Assembly (NCBI RefSeq): GCF_006782915.1
Contig: NZ_VCNP01000028.1
Location: 1-43,661 of the forward strand
Origin: Streptomyces calvus
GTDB lineage: Bacteria; Actinomycetota; Actinomycetes; Streptomycetales; Streptomycetaceae
Direction: 5' to 3'
Length of the DNA: 43,661 nt
Shown: positions 14,417 through 21,191 of the stretch, piece after piece
Position numbering within the stretch: the stretch's first letter is position 1
How the letters are laid out: every line of letters starts with the position of its first letter
Program-made: the position numbers and the translations under genes
The notes under the pieces: generated by a model
Seen by the model: the letters and a program-made list of their open reading frames with translations, nothing else
Told to the model about the DNA's origin: nothing
The model's database searches: none

Positions 14417-17316
14417 CGGGCCCGGCGCGGCCCACGGACGAGTCCCCCGCGGAGGCGTCCGGCGGCGACCCGACCGCGCGGCGGCCGGACGGCGACGCAC
14501 CGCACTACGACGTCTTCATCTCCTACAGCCAGCACCTGGACCGCGACGTCGCGACGGTCTTCCAGCGCGGCATGGAGAACTTCGGGCGGCCCTGGTACCG
14601 GCCGGTGCGGCTGCGCGTGTTCCGCGACATGACCCATCTCGCCGCCAGCCCCGACCTCCAGGGGGACATCGAGCGGGCGCTGGCCCGTTCCCGCTGGCTG
14701 GTGGTGATGGCCTCTCCGCTGGCGGCGGCGTCCCCGTGGGTGCGCGCCGAGATCGACTGGTGGGTGGCGAACAAGCCCGGCACGCGTGTGCTCCTCGCCT
14801 GGACCGACGGGCAACTGGAGTGGGACCGCGAGGCGCAGGACTTCGACTGGTCCCGCACGGACGCGCTGCCGCGGGAGCAGATGCGGAAGCTGCTGGCGGT
14901 GGCGCCCGGCTGTCCGCGGTGGGTGGACCTGAGATGGCTGCGCGCGCAGATCGACGAGCGCGGCTCCGTCCCGGTCAACGATCCGCGGCTGCTGGCGGAC
15001 GTCGCGGAGTTCGTGGCACCCGTCCAGGGCCGGTCGAAGGCCGATCTGATCGGGCACCACCTGCGGCTGAGACGACAGCGCAACCGGCTGGTCGCCGCGA
15101 CGATCCTGGTCCTGACCGCGCTGCTGGTGACGGCCACGGCCCTCGGGCTGACCGCGGACCGCCAGCGCGACATCGCCACCGAACGCCAGCTGGCCGCCAC
15201 CTCGCGGCAGTTGGTCGCGGAGGCCGCGTCCATCCAGGACGCCCGGCCCGACCTGGCCCGCCAGCTCCTGGTGGAGGCCTACCGCCTGTCGCACACCGAG
15301 CAGGCCGTCGGCGCCCTGCTCGGCAGCGGGTCCCTCCCCCGCGTCCTGCACACCGGCCCCACCTCCGGCGCCCTCGCCTTCGGCCCGCGCGGACGGCTGC
15401 TGGCCGCCGCCGACGACGGCGGCGTCACGCTGTTCGACACGGCGACGGGCAGGGCCGTGTCCACCCTCGACGGGCCGCGGCGCTTCACGCGGTCGGTCGC
15501 CTTCGCCGCGGACGGCCGCATGCTGGCCGAGGGCGACAACACCGGCCGCATCCGCCTGTGGGACGTGTCGGACGCGACCGCGCCGAGGCTGCTCGGGTCC
15601 GTTCGGCCCGTCGGCGACGCGCAGCACGTGGCGTTCGCGGGCACGGCACCGCTGCTCGTGGTGGACACCGGGACGCAGAGCGTCCTCCTCGACGTCCGCG
15701 ACCCGGACCGCCCCCGGATCACCGGCGGCTCGCCCTCCGCCGAGTCGGCCCTCGGCTTCGGTGCCGCCGCGCACCCGGAGGGGCACCTGGTCGCGACGGG
15801 CGTGGGAGACGACCGCGTACGGCTGATGCGTCTGTCCCCGTCCGGGAAGCTGTCGTCACTCCACACGTTCGCGGCGCCGTCCGCAACCCTGGACTTCAGC
15901 CCTTCCGGCCATCTCCTCGCCACATCCGGTGAGGAAGGCGTGGTCGAGCTGTGGGACGTCGCCGATCCCCGGCACCCGGTACTGCGGACGACGCTCAACA
16001 ACCCGAGCCCGTCGCTCTTCCCGGTGCTCGCCTTCGCCGCCGACGGGAGGACCCTGGCGACCGGAGCGGACGACGGGACGATCCAGCTGTGGGACCTCTC
16101 CGACCCCCTGCGCCCCCAGCAGGGTGACCGTCTCACCGGGCACACGCGGTCCCCCGACGCCCTCGCCTTCTCCCCGGACGGCCGCATCCTCGCGTCCTCC
16201 GCCGCGGACGGCCCGCCCCGGGCGGACGACGCGAACCTTCGGGAGACCACCGTGCGCCTGTGGAACGTCGCCGGCCCGCACGGTTCGTCCGCGCAGGCGT
16301 CCCTGCCCGCCGGCCAGTTGTCCGGCCAGCCGTTCGCTCCGGACGGCCGGACCGTCGTCACCGGCCGGCCCGGCGCTCTCTGGCAGGTGGGCGGAGTGCC
16401 GGAACCACGGCGCCTGGCCACGCTTCCCGCCTTCAACAGGGGCGGCCAGTCCTTCTCCTTCAGCCCGGACGGACGCACGCTCGCCACCGGTCACCCGCTC
16501 GGCTTCTGGGACGTGAGCGACCCGTCACACCCCCGCCGACGGGACGGCCCGCGCGAGGTCGAGGCCCCCCAGAACGTGGTGTACGGCCCCGACGGCACGC
16601 TCCTCGCCGCCGCCACGCCCCTCGGGCCCGTCCGCCTGTGGGACGTGCGCGACCCCGACCGCCCCCGGGCCCTGGGCACCCTGTCCGGTTCCGGTGCCGG
16701 CCCGTCGTCGTACATAGGAGGTGTCCCCGTCGCCTTCGCCGCGGACCGGGACCTCGTGGCCGCCGTACGCAAGGACGGCGGGGCCGTCCACCTGTGGGAC
16801 ATCAGCCGCCCCGACAAACCCGTCAGAACCGGTGCGATCACCCTGCGGAACGCGGGCGCCGGCGCCCTGACCACCAGCACCGACGGCCGCACCCTCTTCG
16901 TCGGGGACGCGCAGGGAACGGTGACGTCCTGGGACATCACCGACCCGCGCCGGCCGAGGAGCGTCGGCGCGTCACAGCGGCACTCCGGGAAGTTGACCCA
17001 CCTCGCGGCGCACCCCACCCGGGACATGCTGGCCGGAGTCGACGAGTACGGGGCCATCCGCCTGTGGGACGTCGGCGACCCCGCCGCGCCCCGCGAGGTG
17101 GCCCTGCTCGCCGATGGCGGCTCCCACGACACGACGGGACTGGCGTTCAGCCCCGACGGAGGGCTCATCGCGGTCTCCACGATGAGCAGCACGCGGCTGT
17201 GGCACACGGACGTCGACACGATCCTCCAACGGCTGTGCGCCGAGTCCCCGCGCATCACCGAGTCCCAGTGGAAGCAGTACCTCCCCGACCGCCCCTACGA
17301 CCCGCCGTGCGCCTGA
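14413..17316 (+). CDS. TIR - transmembrane - double WD40 propeller protein (copy 2)
   Basis: GTG 14413 overlaps the preceding TGA and gives 967 residues. Domain order matches copy 1: TIR at about 33-195 (YDVFISYSQHLD, LRVFRDMTHLAASP, WLVVMASPLAAAS, WVRAEI with Glu113 at the catalytic position), a basic RLRRQRNR, one TM near 226-249, the helical LVAEAASIQDARPDLARQL linker, and fourteen WD40-like blades ending in the same DRPYDPPCA tail. The two copies differ substantially along the whole length, so the duplication is old or the two were selected for different ligands. Predicted role: membrane receptor with external propeller sensor and internal TIR signalling or NAD-consuming domain. Catalysis and topology are inferred from motif and charge. 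Confidence 0.9.
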   Translation: MTGPARPTDESPAEASGGDPTARRPDGDAPHYDVFISYSQHLDRDVATVFQRGMENFGRPWYRPVRLRVFRDMTHLAASPDLQGDIERALARSRWLVVMASPLAAASPWVRAEIDWWVANKPGTRVLLAWTDGQLEWDREAQDFDWSRTDALPREQMRKLLAVAPGCPRWVDLRWLRAQIDERGSVPVNDPRLLADVAEFVAPVQGRSKADLIGHHLRLRRQRNRLVAATILVLTALLVTATALGLTADRQRDIATERQLAATSRQLVAEAASIQDARPDLARQLLVEAYRLSHTEQAVGALLGSGSLPRVLHTGPTSGALAFGPRGRLLAAADDGGVTLFDTATGRAVSTLDGPRRFTRSVAFAADGRMLAEGDNTGRIRLWDVSDATAPRLLGSVRPVGDAQHVAFAGTAPLLVVDTGTQSVLLDVRDPDRPRITGGSPSAESALGFGAAAHPEGHLVATGVGDDRVRLMRLSPSGKLSSLHTFAAPSATLDFSPSGHLLATSGEEGVVELWDVADPRHPVLRTTLNNPSPSLFPVLAFAADGRTLATGADDGTIQLWDLSDPLRPQQGDRLTGHTRSPDALAFSPDGRILASSAADGPPRADDANLRETTVRLWNVAGPHGSSAQASLPAGQLSGQPFAPDGRTVVTGRPGALWQVGGVPEPRRLATLPAFNRGGQSFSFSPDGRTLATGHPLGFWDVSDPSHPRRRDGPREVEAPQNVVYGPDGTLLAAATPLGPVRLWDVRDPDRPRALGTLSGSGAGPSSYIGGVPVAFAADRDLVAAVRKDGGAVHLWDISRPDKPVRTGAITLRNAGAGALTTSTDGRTLFVGDAQGTVTSWDITDPRRPRSVGASQRHSGKLTHLAAHPTRDMLAGVDEYGAIRLWDVGDPAAPREVALLADGGSHDTTGLAFSPDGGLIAVSTMSSTRLWHTDVDTILQRLCAESPRITESQWKQYLPDRPYDPPCA

Positions 17317-17372
17317 CGCACACGCCGGCCACCGCAACCACGGCCGCGCACCACGACATTCAGGAGGACACC

Positions 17373-18053
17373 GTGCGCCGACTCCCGACGTACCTCGGCA
17401 CGACCGTGCTCGTGCTCGCCTGCGGCGTGGGCTGCTCGTCACCCACGCCCGACCCGAAGGTGCCGCGCGCCGCGCCGTCCTCGTACACCGAGACGTCCGA
17501 ACCGCCGCCGGCCGCACCGCCCGCGGACGCCGGACCGGGGAGCGCACCCGACGACCTGCACGACCTCGACTGGGCGCGCCTGGCCGTGCCCGGCGACTTC
17601 TGCGACATCCCCGACCCCATCACCTTCACCGACGGTGAGGCCACGGCGCACTCCGACACCCACGGCACGGTCCACGCCGAGCACCACCCGGACGATGTCG
17701 TCTACGGCGACGTCGTCGGGGACTCCCGCACCGAGGCAGCGCTCCTCGTCGGCTGCGACACGGGCGGGCAGACGGCCAGCGGCCGGCTCGCCTGGGCCTA
17801 TGTGGTGTTCAGCAGCGAGGAGGGACGGCTGCGTCACGTGGGCACGGTCACCCCGCAGCAGTACATCGGCGGACAGGCCAGCAGTTTCGTCAGCGTCCTC
17901 CTGGACCCCGGCCAGGTCATCGCCCACGAGAGCTGGCACCGGCGGACCGACGCCACCTGCTGCCCGTCCGGCAGCGCCGTCACCGTCTGGCGGGTGGACC
18001 GGGACGACCCCGACGGCACCCTGAAGCCGGGGCTGCCCCGCGTCATCCAGTGA
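17373..18053 (+). CDS. lipoprotein partner of the TIR-propeller protein (copy 2)
   Basis: GTG 17373 follows AGGAGGACACC. The 226-residue product carries a lipoprotein signal (TTVLVLACGVGCSS), a Pro-rich linker and the domain seen in the paralogue: DLHDLDWARLAVPGDFCDIPD, YGDVVGDSRTEAALLVGC and TCCPSGSAVTVW. Cysteine positions match. The calcium-loop-like segment of copy 1 (GDTDGDGRDE) has become GDVVGDSRTE here, so metal binding may be lost or altered. It is the last gene of the duplicated cassette, 56 bases after the TIR gene, and converges on the Tad block. Function unknown. Confidence 0.85.
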   Translation: MRRLPTYLGTTVLVLACGVGCSSPTPDPKVPRAAPSSYTETSEPPPAAPPADAGPGSAPDDLHDLDWARLAVPGDFCDIPDPITFTDGEATAHSDTHGTVHAEHHPDDVVYGDVVGDSRTEAALLVGCDTGGQTASGRLAWAYVVFSSEEGRLRHVGTVTPQQYIGGQASSFVSVLLDPGQVIAHESWHRRTDATCCPSGSAVTVWRVDRDDPDGTLKPGLPRVIQ

Positions 18054-18086
18054 CCCGCCCGCCCCGTCGCCCCGCCCCGCCGTGCC

Positions 18087-18734
18087 TCAGCTCCCCGACC
18101 GCGGGAAGGAGATCTCCACCCTGCGGTTCTTCTTCCGGCCGGCCTCCGTGGAGTTGTCCGCGATCGGGTACTGCTCGCCGTAACCGCGGACCTCGTAGGT
18201 GAGGTCGGCGTCGTTCAGCTCCTGCTGGAGGACGCCGTGCACGGCGTTGGCGCGTTTGCGGGACAGGACGTCGCCGTGGGCGGAGGAGCCGAGGTCGTCG
18301 GTGAAGCCGAACACGCGGATCCGCGTGGCGTTCTGCGTCTTGATCTCCTGCGCGATCGCGGCGATCCGGGACTTGGCCGCGGCGCTCAGCCTGGCACTGT
18401 CCTTGCCGAACAACACCTCCGCCTGGAGCGCGAACTTCACGTCCGAGTTGGTGTCCTCGCGCCGCTCGTCACCGCTCTGGTCCTCGACGACGGATTTGAT
18501 GTCGAGGACCTTGGGCTCCGTGAGAGTGGCCCCCTCGGGCAGCTTGAGGTCGGGGTCGTTCGGGTCGACCTCGACGGGCGCCGACGCGGACGCCTCGGTG
18601 CCCGGCGGGACGCTGGGACCGTCCTCCGCGTGCGCGGTCGCCGCACCGTAGAGGTTCGTGGCGACCATGACCGTGGCGGCCGAGAGGACCAGGGCAAGGC
18701 GCGGGGGCACCTGTCGGGTCGGGGTACGGGTCAT
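18087..18734 (-). CDS. secreted OmpA-family (peptidoglycan-binding) protein in the Tad block
   Basis: The ATG at 18734 has GAGG six bases upstream and gives 215 residues; the ATG at 18746, overlapping the upstream stop as ATGA, is the alternative. A signal peptide ends near TAHA|ED. After an acidic linker, residues about 95-210 form an OmpA-like domain: LQAEVLFGKDSARLSAAAK, RIRVFGFTDDLGSS, LSRKRANAVHGVL and GRKKNRRVEI. The TDDLG Asp and the LSRKRA Arg that hold peptidoglycan are kept. Location at the end of a Tad gene block suggests it anchors or guides the pilus through the wall. Confidence 0.87.
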   Translation of the reverse strand: MTRTPTRQVPPRLALVLSAATVMVATNLYGAATAHAEDGPSVPPGTEASASAPVEVDPNDPDLKLPEGATLTEPKVLDIKSVVEDQSGDERREDTNSDVKFALQAEVLFGKDSARLSAAAKSRIAAIAQEIKTQNATRIRVFGFTDDLGSSAHGDVLSRKRANAVHGVLQQELNDADLTYEVRGYGEQYPIADNSTEAGRKKNRRVEISFPRSGS

Positions 18735-18742
18735 GGCCGGCC

Positions 18743-19321
18743 TCATCCGGAGATCTTGATCGTGCCGCTGGAGAAGGTCGGTACCTGGAGGTCGACCTCT
18801 GCCGTGTCGGCCGGCGGAGCCGGGAACTGCATGAAGACCGGCAGGGTTTGTCCCGCTTCGAGATTGCCGAGACCGGTTGTCGTGAGCGGTCGGCCGTCCG
18901 TGTCACGCAACACGTAGTAGCGCTTCTTCCCCTTGGAATCCACGAGGGTGGCGCCACCGAGGGACGGACCGTGCTTGATGACCTCCGTCTCGTCACCGCT
19001 TGTCTGCGGCGGAACGACCACCGATTCGGCCCCGTCGTTCTTCACGGTGCCGTTCACCGTGATGAATCCGCCCGCATCGCGTTCGGCCGAGGTGATCTGG
19101 AGAAGCAGCCCGTCCGTACCGCGCAGTTCGGCCAGGGGCGTCTCTGCCTCCTGCTCCTGAGCACTCGGGTTCGATCCCCGGTCCTTCGACTCGGAAGCCG
19201 ACGACTGCGGCTTCTTGTCGTCGTCCCCGCCGCCGCAGCCGGCCACTCCGAGGGCCAGACCGGCCACAGCTGTCAGTGCGACCATCCCCCTGCGGGCCTT
19301 CGCAGTGATCCGAATGCTCAT
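18743..19321 (-). CDS. putative lipoprotein in the Tad block
   Basis: ATG 19321 gives 192 residues, with MSIRITAKARRG, a hydrophobic segment and the lipobox GVAGC. A Lys/Asp/Ser-rich linker follows, then an immunoglobulin-like beta domain (ITVNGTVKNDGAESVVVPP, LGNLEAGQTLPVFMQFP, VDLQVPTFSSGTIKI) of the DUF4352/telomeric-repeat-like type found in many lipoproteins. It is probably displayed on the outer membrane face. It lies between the TadG-like and OmpA-like genes and is cotranscribed with both. The upstream ATG at 19348 has no ribosome-binding site. Specific role unknown; a structural partner of the pilus is plausible. Confidence 0.82.
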   Translation of the reverse strand: MSIRITAKARRGMVALTAVAGLALGVAGCGGGDDDKKPQSSASESKDRGSNPSAQEQEAETPLAELRGTDGLLLQITSAERDAGGFITVNGTVKNDGAESVVVPPQTSGDETEVIKHGPSLGGATLVDSKGKKRYYVLRDTDGRPLTTTGLGNLEAGQTLPVFMQFPAPPADTAEVDLQVPTFSSGTIKISG

Positions 19322-19355
19322 CTCTCCGCTTCCTTCATCACTCGTCATTCGCTTG

Positions 19356-19958
19356 TCAGTCGGCCAGATGGACGTCGAACAGGTCCTCGGGGTCGGGGAG
19401 GAGTTCGGCGGGCCCCTTCGGGTCCAGGTCCCACTCCCGCCCCTTGCAGGTGAGCAGGGGCAGCACGTCGTCCCCGGCGTCCTCGGCCGGAAGCTTGAAC
19501 GCGCAGCGCGGCTCGATCACGGCGGTGGCCGTCGCGTTGGACTTCCGCTGCTCCGTGCCCGGGACGATGGATTCCCCGACGGGCTTGTTGGTCTCGACCT
19601 CGACCGTGTAGCCCAGCAGTCCGTCCGGGGCGCAGCTCAGCACGGTGGCATCGTTCCGCGCCGCCAACTGGTCCGCACGCAGGCACGACAGGCCGAGTCC
19701 TTCTGCTTCACCGTCGAAGACGTCCTGCCACTCGGCCGGATCGAGGAGGTTCTGCACCCACGCGCCCGCGAGTTGGTCCCGCTTGTCCTGAGCCGCGGCG
19801 AGCGCGGCGGCGTCGGCGGCCGTCTGCGCGTCGTTCCGGTTCGCCGCGGCCTGGCCGACCGCGAAGTAGGCGAACGCAAGGAAGAGCAGGCCCCCCACCA
19901 CCGTGATGTAGATGGGGAATGCCTGCCCTGCGTCGCCGTACGAGCGGATACGCCTCAA
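19356..19958 (-). CDS. TadG/TadE-like pilus assembly protein
   Basis: The TTG at 19958 overlaps the flp stop codon as TTGA and has AAGG seven bases upstream, giving 200 residues. The N-terminus (DAGQAFPIYITVVGGLLFLA, then AVGQAAANRNDAQTAADAAALAAA) is the conserved TM and post-TM helix of the Flp-assembly TadG/TadE-like family (Pfam Tad). The rest is an exported domain with several cysteines and an acidic C-terminus. Family members are minor structural or assembly components of the Flp pilus. Unlike the other pilin-like proteins here it lacks Glu at +5 after the Gly. Confidence 0.83.
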   Translation of the reverse strand: MRRIRSYGDAGQAFPIYITVVGGLLFLAFAYFAVGQAAANRNDAQTAADAAALAAAQDKRDQLAGAWVQNLLDPAEWQDVFDGEAEGLGLSCLRADQLAARNDATVLSCAPDGLLGYTVEVETNKPVGESIVPGTEQRKSNATATAVIEPRCAFKLPAEDAGDDVLPLLTCKGREWDLDPKGPAELLPDPEDLFDVHLAD

Positions 19959-20188
19959 GGAGCGACCTTGGCGATCTGCGCCTGGATCTTGCCGAGAATG
20001 GTCTGGCCGATGTTCGTGCCGGTGATGGCGAGGACGATCAGCACCACCACCGCGATGATGCCCAGGTACTCGACCGCGGTCTGGCCCTTGTCGGCGTTGC
20101 GGCGCTGCATGGCCTCGACCGTGGTGTTCTTCCAGCCGTTGACGCGGACCTTGGTCACGACGGCGGTCTTCAGCATCAGGTCGCTCAT
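19955..20188 (-). CDS. flp: Flp-type pilin
   Basis: ATG 20188 follows GGAGGGG by six bases. The 77-residue product has a long leader with KG|QTAVEYLGIIAVVVLI: prepilin cleavage after Gly35 and Glu at +5, the hallmark of type IVb/Flp pilins, then a single hydrophobic helix and a short tail (GKIQAQIAKVAP). It would be the major pilus subunit assembled by TadA/TadB/TadC. No prepilin peptidase (TadV/CpaA) gene is present in this window. It is preceded by its own 172-base upstream region. Confidence 0.92.
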   Translation of the reverse strand: MSDLMLKTAVVTKVRVNGWKNTTVEAMQRRNADKGQTAVEYLGIIAVVVLIVLAITGTNIGQTILGKIQAQIAKVAP

Positions 20189-20360
20189 GGTGTTCCCCTC
20201 CGGCTGACGCGGTGGCGGTCTTCTTCGTGAGGCCGCTTTCGACGTCTGCACCGTACGACCGGCCACGCCCTTCCCCGGAGGGTCCCTGGGCCCAAATTCG
20301 GGCCCATCGGCGGGCCCATGTCCTCGCCCATGTCCTCGTTCCCCGTGTGGTCACCGGACG
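20189..20360 (-). promoter_or_regulatory. flp upstream region with three phased GGGCCC palindromes
   Basis: GGGCCC occurs at 20288, 20300 and 20312, exactly 12 bases apart, 100-129 bases upstream of the flp start codon. The first is embedded in TGGGCCCA, like one of the pair upstream of the toxin gene. This is a position suited to activator binding, and the LuxR-type regulator gene lies immediately beyond. No clear -10/-35 pair was identified. Confidence 0.45.
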
Positions 20361-21191
20361 TCACCCCGCCCCTCGGCCCGGGCCCGGTGCCGTGCCCAGC
20401 CACTTCGCTGCGGCTTCGGCGCGGCTGGTGCTGTGGAGCTTGGCGAAGATGCGGTTGATGTGGTTCTTGACCGTCTTCTCGCTGATGAAGCAGGTGGCGG
20501 CGATCTGCTGGTTGTTCATGCCGGACGCGATGAGGTCCATGATTTCCGCCTCCCTCGTGCTGAGTTGGTACCCCGACCGGTAAGACTGTGCCACAGGCGA
20601 TTGCAATCGCGAAAGGTTTTCCGCAGAAGTAGGCGAAGGGTAGGCGGGGCGAGGCTCGAATCCCTTAAAATCAGCGCGAGTTGCATTCAGGCCACCCAGG
20701 TTTTCCGGAAGGGGCCGTTCAGGTGACGGTTCGCGGCGAAGTTGCTCCAGCAACGCACCGGCGGCCGTCGAGGTGAAGTGGGCCCTGCCCTCCCGGACGT
20801 CGCGCACCGCCGTCACCAGCTGGTCGGCCGTGAACTCGCCGTGGACCAGGTAGCCGCCCGCTCCCCGGCGCAGGGCCTCCTGGACGATCTCCGACTCCCT
20901 GCTGTACGTCAGCATCATGACCGGCGCGATCCCCACCAGGTACGGCAACGCCGAGAGGCCGTCCACCTGCGGCATGCGGACGTCCAGGAGGACCACGTCG
21001 GGGCGGTGGTCGCGGGCCGCCTCGCAGGCCTCGCGGCCGTCCGCGGCCTCCGCCACGACCGTGATGTCCTCGCGGCCGGTGAGCAGGGCGGTCAGGCCGG
21101 CCCGGACCACCGGGTTGTCGTCGGCCACCACCACCCGCAGCGGGGCGGGCGGCGGCACGTTCTCGAAGGGGGTCGGCGGTGTGTTCGTCAC
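20361..21191 (-). CDS. LuxR-family (NarL-type) response regulator
   Basis: GTG 21191 overlaps the sensor-kinase stop (GTGA); 276 residues. The receiver domain (about 18-135) has the acidic pair ADDNP and phospho-acceptor Asp70 in VVLLDVRMP, with Thr in MLTYS. The normally conserved Lys is replaced by His in GYLVHGEF. A long linker is followed by a LuxR-type helix-turn-helix (LSTREAEIMDLIASGMNNQQ, SEKTVKNHINRIFAKL) at about 207-262. It is cognate to the adjoining kinase and placed inside the Tad block, directly upstream of flp, so control of pilus genes is the natural inference. The linker DNA is unusually AT-rich and holds a palindrome. Confidence 0.9.
   Translation of the reverse strand: MTNTPPTPFENVPPPAPLRVVVADDNPVVRAGLTALLTGREDITVVAEAADGREACEAARDHRPDVVLLDVRMPQVDGLSALPYLVGIAPVMMLTYSRESEIVQEALRRGAGGYLVHGEFTADQLVTAVRDVREGRAHFTSTAAGALLEQLRREPSPERPLPENLGGLNATRADFKGFEPRPAYPSPTSAENLSRLQSPVAQSYRSGYQLSTREAEIMDLIASGMNNQQIAATCFISEKTVKNHINRIFAKLHSTSRAEAAAKWLGTAPGPGRGAG
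20597..20610. repeat. 14-bp perfect palindrome inside the regulator gene
   Basis: GCGATTGCAATCGC is its own reverse complement and sits in the linker-coding part of the response-regulator gene, within about 140 bases of markedly lower GC than the surroundings. It may be a binding site or chance. Confidence 0.5.

Noticed and set aside
17361..17375. Identical AGGAGGACACCGTG blocks before both lipoprotein genes as a mobile repeat
   Set aside because: The similarity is limited to the ribosome-binding site and start codon and is explained by duplication of the cassette.
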